Assembly (NCBI RefSeq): GCF_000244875.1
Contig: NC_016791.1
Coordinates: forward strand, 3,167,001-3,231,000
Source: Clostridium sp. BNL1100
GTDB lineage: Bacteria; Bacillota; Clostridia; Acetivibrionales; DSM-1351
Reading direction: 5' to 3'
Length of the DNA stretch: 64,000 nucleotides
Shown: in pieces, positions 28,176 through 35,610 of the stretch
How positions within the stretch are numbered: the first letter of the stretch is position 1
Layout of the letters: each line of letters begins with the position of its first letter
Notes under the pieces: generated by a model
Database searches by the model: none
What the model was told of the DNA's origin: nothing
The model's input: only the letters and a program-made list of their open reading frames with translations
Position numbers and translations under genes: made by a program

Positions 28176-30977
28176 CTATTTGGCTAAATCTTTATTTATC
28201 TGCATTATGTAAACTTTTATTTGTTCCAAGACAGCATCATTTTTAATATGATTTATAGCTGCATTAAAATATTTTAGTGCCTTTTTTAGATTTTCTTGCT
28301 TGTCTTTTACATCCGATATGTCTAAAAAGCAAATACCAAGTTGTTTTTGGATTTTGGCATACATTGCAGGATTATCTTTTTCCTGTATCATGGTTTCAGC
28401 CTTCTGATAAGCTTCTATTGCTCTTGTCAGGTTTTCTTCCTTATCCTTGAACATTGATAAAACGTAATACATAAATCCCATTTCAGTATTAATTCCCGGA
28501 TCACTAACAAGTCCATTTTCGTCGGTGCAGTAACTCTGCAATTCCTGATAAATTTCTTGTGAATTATTTAATATATCTTCTGAGCCCTTTAGTTGTGCTA
28601 ACTTAACATATAATGCAGCCTGATTAGCTCTGACTTCTACGTATTCGCCGGAGTTTTCTTCCGGAGTATACACTTTTAATGCTTCCTGACATGCCTCAAG
28701 ACCCTTGTTAATTATATCTTCTGAGGGGCTTGCCTCGGCAATTGCAGTACATACATATCCTATGCAATATTGGGAAAAGGCATAGTCCAACGGGTATTTA
28801 TCCAATGTGTAGACCTTCAAAGATTCCTCGTAACTGTCCCGGGTTTTTGCCAGATTTTCTACCGTGTCCTTGATCTCAGACATTGCCCAATATGCTGACC
28901 CCATATTTATTACCGTATCTGCATACCGTATTGGGTACTTGTCAAATGTATATACCTTTAATGCTTCCATAGAGGCTTGTATGGATTTATTTATAATTTC
29001 TTCGTCGTCAAGTACATCTCCCAAATTCATATAAGTATATGCGAGATTGCATTGTATTAAAGCGTAACTCATAGGTTGCTTTTCCAATGTATTCACCTTC
29101 AGAGCCTCATCGTATGCGTCTATAGATTTATATAGATTATCCATCTGAAAGGCTAATGAGTACAAAGATCTATAAGCGTTTCCTAAGCTGTTCTTTATGT
29201 CTGCGTAATACATTGGATACTTCTCAAATGTAATTACATTTAATGCCTCGTTATACATTTCAACAGCTTTTAAGGTATTTCCCTCCTTGTCATCTACTTC
29301 GCCAAGGCTTTTGTAGCATGTTCCCAAATAATAAGTATTTAATGAGTAATCCAACGGATACTTGTTGGAAGTATATACTTTCAAAGCTTCCTTGTATGCA
29401 CTTATAGCCTTCATGAGATTTGCCCTTTTTGAGCTAAGAATTGAGAGTTTGTAATAGACTGTTCCAAGCCTGTTCTGTGCATCTGCATAATTTAAAGGAT
29501 ATCTCCCTATTGTGAGAACCTTCAGGCTCTCATTGCAGGCCAACGCTGCCTTGGTAAGATTTTCCCCGGAATCTCTTACCTCTGAAAGCTTAACATAAGC
29601 AAAGCTAAGGCACATATTGGTTACGGCATAGTTAACAGCGTTCTTTTCCGGAGTAATAACCTTTAATGCTTCGTTATACGCTTTAATGGCTTTTAAACCG
29701 TTTTCTTCACGGTCTCTAATATCAGCCAACTTTCCATAGCACTGACCGATATTGTTTTGTACATATCCGTATTCGTTTGGATACGTATCGATGCTGCACG
29801 CTTTCAAAACCTCATTGAATTCCTCAAACGCCTTGGATATATTTTTTTCCGGCTCTGACAGCATCCCCAAGCTCGTATAAATTAATCCCAAAGTATTGTG
29901 TAATTTAATATTTGTCTGGATGTTTTTTTCAGGTGTAAAGAACTTTAAAGCCTCATTGCAGTATTCCATAGAAGTTTCAAGATTTTTTTGCCGGTCTTTA
30001 ACACCAGCCAGCACTAAATAAGCAGAACCGAGATTGTTTTGTATTCGGGCATACTCCTGTGGGTATGCATCCCGACTGTATACTTTCAGGGCTTGGGCAT
30101 AAAAATCCAGAGCTTTAGAAATGTTTTTTTCAGTATCTCTTACCTGTGCCAGAATAACATATGAATATGCCAATCCATTCCGGGCTGCCGCATATACAAC
30201 CGTGTTTATTTCAGGAGTACTGACTTTAAGCGCGGCCTCGTATGCCATAACCGCTTTTTTTGCATTGTCTTCCTCGTTAATAATTACGGCAAGCCTATTA
30301 TATGCATTACCAATGTTTACCTTGGTTCTCCCATATTCTTCAGGATTTTGCGAGCTTGAAATATTCTCAAGGACTGTTTCATACATGCCTATAGCCGCAG
30401 TATAGTTATTATTTTCCAGTAGCTTGTCGGCATCATTTATCTTATCGTTGATTTCGTTAACTCCGTATTTGTTTGTTATGTTTACCAGAATATTATTCCC
30501 TACAGCTATTACACATTCATTGGAATTCTCAACATTTATATTAATATTATTTTTGGAGCCGGATATGTATAAGGTATTTTCATCGCTTTTCCATTTAACA
30601 ATTTTGTTTAGTCCTCTTTCGATTATCTGTACAGGTACATATAACCTTTGTTGATACAAATATGAGTCTGAACTGAAAGTAATTTTCTCGCCGTCTGCTA
30701 TTATTTCCTTGCTGCCAACCTTGGACGAAAGCAGCTTACGATTCTTTATTGCCGTGGCTGTTTTCGTGTTTTTATCCCAGCTTACATCATATCCGAATAA
30801 GGTCATTGTTTCTCTGAAAGGTACAAACAGCTGATTATTCACAAGTTGAAGAGGCATGGCAAATTCTATGGGTTCATTGTCAATTCTGATTTTAATTTTA
30901 TCCGAATTTGCCCCTACAGAAGTTATCTGCGCTATTATAATTAACGCAAACGCCAGTATTCCTAAAAATTTTTTCAT
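28176..30977 (-). CDS. Secreted Cu-amine-oxidase-N / multi-TPR protein (large paralogue)
   Basis: 933 residues starting at ATG 30977, 6 bases after GGAGGG (the alternative ATG 30983 abuts that site). A signal peptide (residues 1-~24) leads to a Cu-amine-oxidase-N-like domain (~30-140, GYDVSWDKNTKTATA), the Asn/Ile-rich segment NININVENSNECVIAVGNN near 150-168, and then about 16 TPR-like units of ~51 residues to the C-terminus. The unit consensus runs EALKVYTxxKYPxDYA, a helix of the QNNLGxAY type, then ENLxKAIxAY. There is no membrane anchor beyond the signal peptide. Such long TPR solenoids bind proteins or peptides; the partner is unknown. It is probably co-transcribed with the 459-residue paralogue. 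Confidence 0.88.
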   Translation of the reverse strand: MKKFLGILAFALIIIAQITSVGANSDKIKIRIDNEPIEFAMPLQLVNNQLFVPFRETMTLFGYDVSWDKNTKTATAIKNRKLLSSKVGSKEIIADGEKITFSSDSYLYQQRLYVPVQIIERGLNKIVKWKSDENTLYISGSKNNININVENSNECVIAVGNNILVNITNKYGVNEINDKINDADKLLENNNYTAAIGMYETVLENISSSQNPEEYGRTKVNIGNAYNRLAVIINEEDNAKKAVMAYEAALKVSTPEINTVVYAAARNGLAYSYVILAQVRDTEKNISKALDFYAQALKVYSRDAYPQEYARIQNNLGSAYLVLAGVKDRQKNLETSMEYCNEALKFFTPEKNIQTNIKLHNTLGLIYTSLGMLSEPEKNISKAFEEFNEVLKACSIDTYPNEYGYVQNNIGQCYGKLADIRDREENGLKAIKAYNEALKVITPEKNAVNYAVTNMCLSFAYVKLSEVRDSGENLTKAALACNESLKVLTIGRYPLNYADAQNRLGTVYYKLSILSSKRANLMKAISAYKEALKVYTSNKYPLDYSLNTYYLGTCYKSLGEVDDKEGNTLKAVEMYNEALNVITFEKYPMYYADIKNSLGNAYRSLYSLAFQMDNLYKSIDAYDEALKVNTLEKQPMSYALIQCNLAYTYMNLGDVLDDEEIINKSIQASMEALKVYTFDKYPIRYADTVINMGSAYWAMSEIKDTVENLAKTRDSYEESLKVYTLDKYPLDYAFSQYCIGYVCTAIAEASPSEDIINKGLEACQEALKVYTPEENSGEYVEVRANQAALYVKLAQLKGSEDILNNSQEIYQELQSYCTDENGLVSDPGINTEMGFMYYVLSMFKDKEENLTRAIEAYQKAETMIQEKDNPAMYAKIQKQLGICFLDISDVKDKQENLKKALKYFNAAINHIKNDAVLEQIKVYIMQINKDLAK
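28200..30420 (-). repeat. Coding tandem repeats, ~153-bp period (TPR units)
   Basis: The large TPR protein gene carries about 16 consecutive units of ~51 codons. Recurrent peptide landmarks are EALKVYT or close variants (for example ALKVSTPE, ALKVYSRD, ALKVITPE, SLKVLTIG) followed by a Pro and an aromatic-Ala pair. The units have diverged at DNA level, so the array looks old and functional rather than a recent slippage product. Confidence 0.8.
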
Positions 30978-31044
30978 GAACATCCCTCCGGTATTTTATT
31001 TTACTTTCTTTCTCATACTTTTTCACATGCATTACTGTACTGGA

Positions 31045-31073
31045 GGTATAAATTTTGCTGTTTAAATTGTAAA
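31045..31073 (-). promoter_or_regulatory. Possible internal promoter before the large TPR gene
   Basis: On the minus strand TTTACA (31068-31073) and TATACC (31045-31050) are 17 bases apart, just after the stop of the 370-residue membrane protein gene and ~70 bases before the TPR gene. This would allow separate expression. The -10 match is weak. Confidence 0.3.
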
Positions 31074-31076
31074 TTT

Positions 31077-32189
31077 TTATTTTCCGCTTGTATCAGTGGC
31101 TTCAGCCGACGATGCCGCTGTCCCCTCTTTTGAGCGAGAAGTATCGGAAGCCTCATTAGTTTTGTTGTTACTAATTATTATGTTGTTGCCTACTCCAATG
31201 TTTAAATCGGAACTTCCGGATATGTTTATATTTATATCGTTATTTTGCTGATCGGTTTGAGTATTTATATTATTATTTGTTTCTGGTCTGTTTATAGTTT
31301 TATCCTTTGATTTATCCACATAAGCAGAACTTTTTTTCTGCTTGTTATTGTCGTTTTCCCGGCTTTCATTTGTTTTCTTTTCATCGGACTTCTTTGCCGG
31401 CACTGCTTTCTCTGCTCTTGCCGAAACATCCCCCTGACCTGCTTTTGCAGGGTCATTTACCTGGTATGCTGATTGAGTGGATTGAGTGGATTGAGTCGGA
31501 TTTATGTCGGAAGCAACTTTTTTATTGTTGTTGCCTGCCTGAATAAATGTATAGCTTAAAATAGCAACAATAACAATTACGGTTAAAACGCTTCTTGCTT
31601 CTATAAACTTTTTTGCATTCCTCAGTTTACTTCTGGGTATCAGATTGATTTTACTGTTTTTAAGTACAGAATTTTTCTTAGTTTCTGTACTTTCCGGATT
31701 ACTTTTATTTTTAAGTAGCTCCAAATCAAACCTTACAATTCCTTTATATCCTCCCACTAATCCCTTTTCCAAATCCAGATTGTATTCATCGCTACTGCTT
31801 AGCTTATCGGTGAATCCATTACTTGTGTTTACATCAGGTACATCATATGACCAGGAAGTACACACATTTAAAGATTCTTCGAGAAATTCACCAAAATCTT
31901 TTATTTCGATAATCATTTCTTTTATTTCTTCTGTAATGGAAGAGCAGTTAATTATCGTTAGTATTTCTTTTCTGATCATTTTACGCTGTACTTCACTTGA
32001 TTCTTTTACTGCAAACTCCACAATTCTGGATATATCTTCTGATTTAATTTCTGCTTTGTTATTTTTCCATTTAGATATTATGGAAACTTCTTTAAGTAAA
32101 TATCTATCTGCTAGTATATTGGCATTTTTTTTTGTTATTTTAAACAAAATACCCAGTATGTTTTTAAGATTAAAATAATTATCTTCCAT
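31077..32189 (-). CDS. Single-pass membrane protein with HTH-like N-terminus and low-complexity tail
   Basis: 370 residues, not assigned to a named family. The N-terminal ~110 residues are helical, and LADRYLLKEVSIISKWKNN resembles the recognition part of a phage-repressor type HTH. One membrane helix lies near 203-218 (SVLTVIVIVAILSYTFIQAG). The remainder should lie outside: TQSTQS microrepeats, a Lys/Asp/Asn-rich stretch, then ININISGSSDLNIGVGNN close to the end. That last motif recurs in both TPR proteins encoded just downstream on the same strand (93-base gap), suggesting a shared system. ATG 32189 follows AGGAG by 7 bases. A membrane-bound transcriptional sensor is a plausible but unproven reading. 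Confidence 0.65.
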   Translation of the reverse strand: MEDNYFNLKNILGILFKITKKNANILADRYLLKEVSIISKWKNNKAEIKSEDISRIVEFAVKESSEVQRKMIRKEILTIINCSSITEEIKEMIIEIKDFGEFLEESLNVCTSWSYDVPDVNTSNGFTDKLSSSDEYNLDLEKGLVGGYKGIVRFDLELLKNKSNPESTETKKNSVLKNSKINLIPRSKLRNAKKFIEARSVLTVIVIVAILSYTFIQAGNNNKKVASDINPTQSTQSTQSAYQVNDPAKAGQGDVSARAEKAVPAKKSDEKKTNESRENDNNKQKKSSAYVDKSKDKTINRPETNNNINTQTDQQNNDININISGSSDLNIGVGNNIIISNNKTNEASDTSRSKEGTAASSAEATDTSGK

Positions 32190-32528
32190 ACTAATACTCC
32201 TATAGGGTTTTCTTTGGAATTTTATTAAACTAAGTACATTTATTATTATTTTACCATAAATTATCTAGTATTGTAATCAAATTACATATACTTTAGCGGG
32301 ATAAGACAAAAAAAGATATTTTGTTGTATATATGTTGATTATATGGTATTATTTGTATGACTTTTAGTTTAGTCCATGGAGGTGATAGGTGGATTTAAAG
32401 TAAAATTAAAGGTTCTTGGAAGTACTTTTCTCATTTATATATTCCAATTCACAACTTTCATTCCCTTAAATATTTAATCTCCAAAAGAGAAATGTATTAG
32501 TATTTTATTTTATTTGGGAGGAAAAAGT
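32190..32528. other. Divergent intergenic region between membrane protein and cellulase genes
   Basis: About 340 A+T-rich bases separate the two divergent genes, so both promoters should lie here. A weak rightward candidate is TTGGAA (32416-32421), a 16-base spacer and TATATT (32438-32443). Another is TTGTTG at 32321 without a good -10. No strong palindrome, riboswitch-like fold or supported ORF was seen. The cellulase mRNA leader may be more than 80 bases long. Confidence 0.4.
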
Positions 32529-34145
32529 ATGAAAAAAACAATTAGTGTATTTCTTGTATTAATAATGCTTTTGACATTATTAATACCGTCAGGTACAAAG
32601 GTTTCAGCAGCAGAACCCGGTGTATCAGACCCCGGTGATGATTGGCTGCATGTGGAAGGTACAAATATTGTAGACAAATATGGCAACAAGGTATGGATTA
32701 CAGGTGCCAACTGGTTTGGTTTTAATTGCCGTGAAAGAATGCTTTTAGATTCATATCACAGTAATATTGTGGCAGATATCGAAATGGTTGCAGACAAAGG
32801 AATTAACGTTGTCAGAATGCCAATTGCTACAGACCTGCTATATGCATGGAGTAAAGGCGAATACCCTGCTTCTACGGATACAAGCTACAATAATGCTGAT
32901 CTGGCAGGCTTGAACAGCTTCCAACTGTTTAATTTTATGCTTGAAAACTTCAAAAGGGTTGGTATCAAGGTTATTCTTGACGTACATAGTGCTGAGACTG
33001 ACAATATGGGACATACCTACCCGTTATGGTATAACGGCACCATAACAGAGGATGTCTTCAAAGCAGCCTGGGTGTGGGTTGCTGACCACTATAAAAACGA
33101 TGATACTATTATTGGTTTTGATTTGAAAAATGAGCCACACACAAATACAGGTACTATGAAAATGAAATCCCAAAGTGCTATCTGGGATGATTCCGCTCAT
33201 GCAAACAATTGGAAAAGAGTAGCACAGGAAACAGCCCTTGCTATAATGAAGGTTCATCCTAATGCATTGATTTTTGTTGAAGGCGTTGAAATGTACCCTA
33301 AAGATGGTTTATGGAATGATGAATCCTTTGATACAAGTCCCTGGACAGGCACCAATGATTACTACGGCAACTGGTGGGGTGGCAACCTGAGGGGTGTAAA
33401 GGATCATCCTATTAATCTGGGCGCTTATCAGAAGCAGCTTGTATATTCACCACATGACTACGGCCCTATGGTTTTTGAGCAGGAGTGGTTTAAAGGTGAT
33501 TTCCCAACTTGTGATGATGCTACAGCAAAGAAAATACTTTATGATAAGTGTTGGAAGGACAATTGGGCTTATATCATGGAAAACGGAACAGCCCCTCTGC
33601 TTATAGGTGAATGGGGAGGTCTCACGGAAGGAGAAGACAAACTTCTGGAGGCCAATAAAAAATATCTCAGAAGTATGAGAGATTATATTTTAGAAAACAA
33701 ATACCAGCTCCATCACACTTTCTGGTGTATAAATATTGACTCAGCGGATACAGGCGGACTTTTAACTCGTGGCGAAGGAACTGCTTTCCCCGGCGGAAGA
33801 GACCTGAAATGGAATGACAATAAGTATGATAACTACTTATATCCTGTGCTATGGAAAAACAGCGAAGGAAAGTTTATCGGCCTGGATCATAAAATCGTTC
33901 TTGGAAAAAATGGCGTATTGCTTGGCAGTCCTGATCAACCAACTATTAAATATGGAGATGTTAATAAAGACGGACAAATTGATGCACTTGATGTTATTGC
34001 ATTGAAATCATATATTTTAGGTATAAATCAGAATATTGACACTCAGGCAGCTGACCTCAACAAAGACAACTCAATAGATGCGTTGGATATGCAGATTTTG
34101 AAAAGGTATCTTTTGGGTCAGGTAGCTCAATTGCCTCTGGGTTAA
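32529..34145 (+). CDS. Secreted GH5 endoglucanase with type I dockerin (cellulosomal)
   Basis: 538 residues from ATG 32529, 7 bases after GGGAGG (the upstream TTG at 32514 would precede that site). A signal peptide covers residues 1-~28. The catalytic domain (~35-460) resembles GH5 subfamily 1, the Acidothermus E1-like group: GFDLKNEPH holds the acid/base Glu (~201), VYSPHDYG follows, and IGEWGG holds the nucleophile Glu (~361). A linker leads to a type I dockerin of two calcium-loop repeats (DVNKDGQIDALD and DLNKDNSIDALD), so the enzyme docks onto a scaffoldin cohesin. It hydrolyses internal beta-1,4-glucan bonds. It is transcribed alone and closed by a strong hairpin. No carbohydrate-binding module is visible. 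Confidence 0.96.
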   Translation: MKKTISVFLVLIMLLTLLIPSGTKVSAAEPGVSDPGDDWLHVEGTNIVDKYGNKVWITGANWFGFNCRERMLLDSYHSNIVADIEMVADKGINVVRMPIATDLLYAWSKGEYPASTDTSYNNADLAGLNSFQLFNFMLENFKRVGIKVILDVHSAETDNMGHTYPLWYNGTITEDVFKAAWVWVADHYKNDDTIIGFDLKNEPHTNTGTMKMKSQSAIWDDSAHANNWKRVAQETALAIMKVHPNALIFVEGVEMYPKDGLWNDESFDTSPWTGTNDYYGNWWGGNLRGVKDHPINLGAYQKQLVYSPHDYGPMVFEQEWFKGDFPTCDDATAKKILYDKCWKDNWAYIMENGTAPLLIGEWGGLTEGEDKLLEANKKYLRSMRDYILENKYQLHHTFWCINIDSADTGGLLTRGEGTAFPGGRDLKWNDNKYDNYLYPVLWKNSEGKFIGLDHKIVLGKNGVLLGSPDQPTIKYGDVNKDGQIDALDVIALKSYILGINQNIDTQAADLNKDNSIDALDMQILKRYLLGQVAQLPLG

Positions 34146-34185
34146 AAAAATCCCGACTTATTGAAAAATTAATCAAAGTATAAGC

Positions 34186-34216
34186 AAAAGGGAAGTCGCC
34201 AAACGACTTCCCTTTT
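34186..34216 (+). terminator. Rho-independent terminator after the GH5 gene
   Basis: AAAAGGGAAGTCG (34186-34198) and CGACTTCCCTTTT (34204-34216) form a perfect 13-bp stem with a CCAAA loop; the descending arm ends in T4. It lies 40 bases past the cellulase stop. Confidence 0.88.
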
Positions 34217-34228
34217 GACATGTTTTCA

Positions 34229-34256
34229 ATAGTACAGGCATACAATGTACTATAAT
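34229..34256 (+). promoter_or_regulatory. Promoter -10 with overlapping palindrome before the TIR gene
   Basis: ATAGTACA (34229-34236) and TGTACTAT (34246-34253) are perfect 8-bp arms with a 9-base spacer. The right arm overlaps a consensus -10, TATAAT (34251-34256), 25 bases before the TIR gene start. The -35 is poor. This is the arrangement of a repressor operator over a promoter; no regulator gene is adjacent, so the binding protein is unknown. Confidence 0.5.
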
Positions 34257-34280
34257 CTTGCAAATATTGAGGGGATGAAA

Positions 34281-34691
34281 ATGGTAAAAGTATTTTTGTC
34301 ATGCAGCAGTCACGACCAAACATATATTAAATATATAATAGATGACTTGCGAACACTGCCTGAAAAATATAAACTGTTTTACTTTTTACCTCCTTACAAA
34401 AAGGACATCCCCATTGACAATATCATTGAAAGATTATATGACATTGACTTGTTCATTTTGTTTATAACAAATAATTCACTTAACAGCCAATTTGTACAGC
34501 GTGAATTGAGTCAGGCTATTTATTTAAATAATTTAAATAGAATTAAAGAAATATGCCCAATTTCATTGGATAACAGTATAGATGTATTTAAGGACAGCCG
34601 AATACCCGAATATATTAAAAACCGTATTTATTTATCAGAATCACCTTTAGAAACAGTGCAAATAGTAAGGAATTTTATATTAAATTATTAG
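34281..34691 (+). CDS. TIR-domain protein (putative antiphage NADase/sensor)
   Basis: 136 residues, a stand-alone TIR domain. The first strand reads KVFLSCSSHD, a BB-like region contains PPYKKDIP, and ILFITNNSLNSQF leads to QREL with Glu75 at the position of the catalytic NADase Glu in bacterial TIRs (usual S-x-W-C-x-x-E, here S-Q-F-V-Q-R-E). There is no membrane segment or fused effector. ATG 34281 is used because GAGGGG lies 6 bases upstream; ATG 34275 is too close. It ends 9 bases before a two-helix SLATT-type gene on the same strand, and such pairs fit a sensor/effector defence cassette. The NAD-cleaving or signal-making activity is inferred from family. Confidence 0.85.
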   Translation: MVKVFLSCSSHDQTYIKYIIDDLRTLPEKYKLFYFLPPYKKDIPIDNIIERLYDIDLFILFITNNSLNSQFVQRELSQAIYLNNLNRIKEICPISLDNSIDVFKDSRIPEYIKNRIYLSESPLETVQIVRNFILNY

Positions 34692-34700
34692 GTAACCGAT

Positions 34701-35141
34701 ATGAATGATAAAAACAGACTTTACGCTAAAAATTATTTATACAGAAACCTTAATTATTACGATAAAAAGGCAGCCTCCAACAAAAAGCTGTACAACCTAT
34801 TTGTCATACTGGACATAGTTATTTCAGCCTTTATACCTTTTACTGCCTTATTTAATGACGTATTTTTTCAGACCAAATATATTGTTGCCCTGATGGGTTC
34901 ATTTATTACTATTTTGTCTGCTTTTAAGACAAGTTTCGGTTTGCACAAGAAGTGGGTTGAATACCGTACAACTGCTGAAATTCTGGAATATCACAAACGT
35001 CTTTATTTAACCGAATCAGCTCCCTATAACAAATCAAACAAACATGAGCTGCTGATTTCTAATGTAAATTCTATAGTTGAAAAGGAGAATCGGACGTGGA
35101 GGTCTGCTGAACTTAGTATAAAAAAACCTTCCAGAAATTAA
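34701..35141 (+). CDS. SLATT / DUF4231-like two-TM protein (putative membrane effector)
   Basis: 146 residues. A basic N-terminus (RLYAKNYLYRNLNYYDKKA) precedes two membrane helices near 29-50 and 60-80, and then a cytoplasmic helix with KKWVEYRTTAEILEYHKRLY. The W-x-x-Y-R-x-T-A-E-x-L pattern is characteristic of the SLATT/DUF4231 family. These two-TM proteins are predicted to be nucleotide-signal-activated membrane effectors in bacterial conflict systems. It sits 9 bases after the TIR gene and is evidently co-transcribed. Membrane permeabilisation triggered by a TIR-made signal is the natural hypothesis. The family call rests on pattern recognition, not a search. Confidence 0.72.
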   Translation: MNDKNRLYAKNYLYRNLNYYDKKAASNKKLYNLFVILDIVISAFIPFTALFNDVFFQTKYIVALMGSFITILSAFKTSFGLHKKWVEYRTTAEILEYHKRLYLTESAPYNKSNKHELLISNVNSIVEKENRTWRSAELSIKKPSRN

Positions 35142-35149
35142 TATATCAA

Positions 35150-35428
35150 TCAAATATTTAATATTGTATAGGTCTTTAGAAAGATTTCCCTTTTACACGG
35201 ATATCTTTCTCCGTCAACACCTGTTATAATATAGTCTCCCTTGCTGATGTAATGCTTCCCTTCCAACGTAATTATAAAAGGTATCTCTTCGCAAACATCA
35301 GGGTTTACATAATTTTCAGTATCCAGACCTGCGTTAATTGCTGTTTGAATGTCGTCAAAACCGTCTTCCAACCCTCGTCTGTATTCAATTGCTTCAATTG
35401 GTATAGGGTTTTTAATATATTTTGCCAA
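35150..35428 (-). CDS. Phage-type small hypothetical protein
   Basis: 92 residues from a TTG start with GAGGTGA 7 bases upstream. The C-terminal motif (GDYIITGVDGERYPCKREIFLKTY) matches a small conserved protein commonly encoded in Firmicute phages and prophages; its function is not known. It is convergent with the SLATT gene (8 bases apart), and no other phage genes are recognisable nearby. It is either a domesticated prophage remnant or a cargo gene next to the defence pair. Confidence 0.7.
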   Translation of the reverse strand: MAKYIKNPIPIEAIEYRRGLEDGFDDIQTAINAGLDTENYVNPDVCEEIPFIITLEGKHYISKGDYIITGVDGERYPCKREIFLKTYTILNI

Positions 35429-35610
35429 AATAGATTCACCTCATGCATATTATCGCTCATTACGATATTTTTTATTCAAATTCACCATAGTCCTCAATAC
35501 ATAATATGTAAAAAAGTATAAAATGCCATACTTGATTAAAATTGTTCAATATTCTTTACTTTAGGTTTATGGTAAAATTATCATATATTTTTATGGTGGG
35601 GTGAATCTCA

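Noticed and set aside
28200-30420. The ~153-bp repeats as a CRISPR array or mobile repeat.
   Set aside because: The repeats are coding, diverged, contiguous without spacers, and encode TPR-like helices.
32376-32477. A 33-codon ORF in the cellulase leader (ATG 32376).
   Set aside because: No ribosome binding site, hydrophobic low-complexity peptide with no recognisable features. Treated as a chance frame in the leader.
34215-34220. TTGACA as the -35 of the TIR promoter.
   Set aside because: It overlaps the terminator arm and is 30 bases from the TATAAT box, too far for a functional pair.
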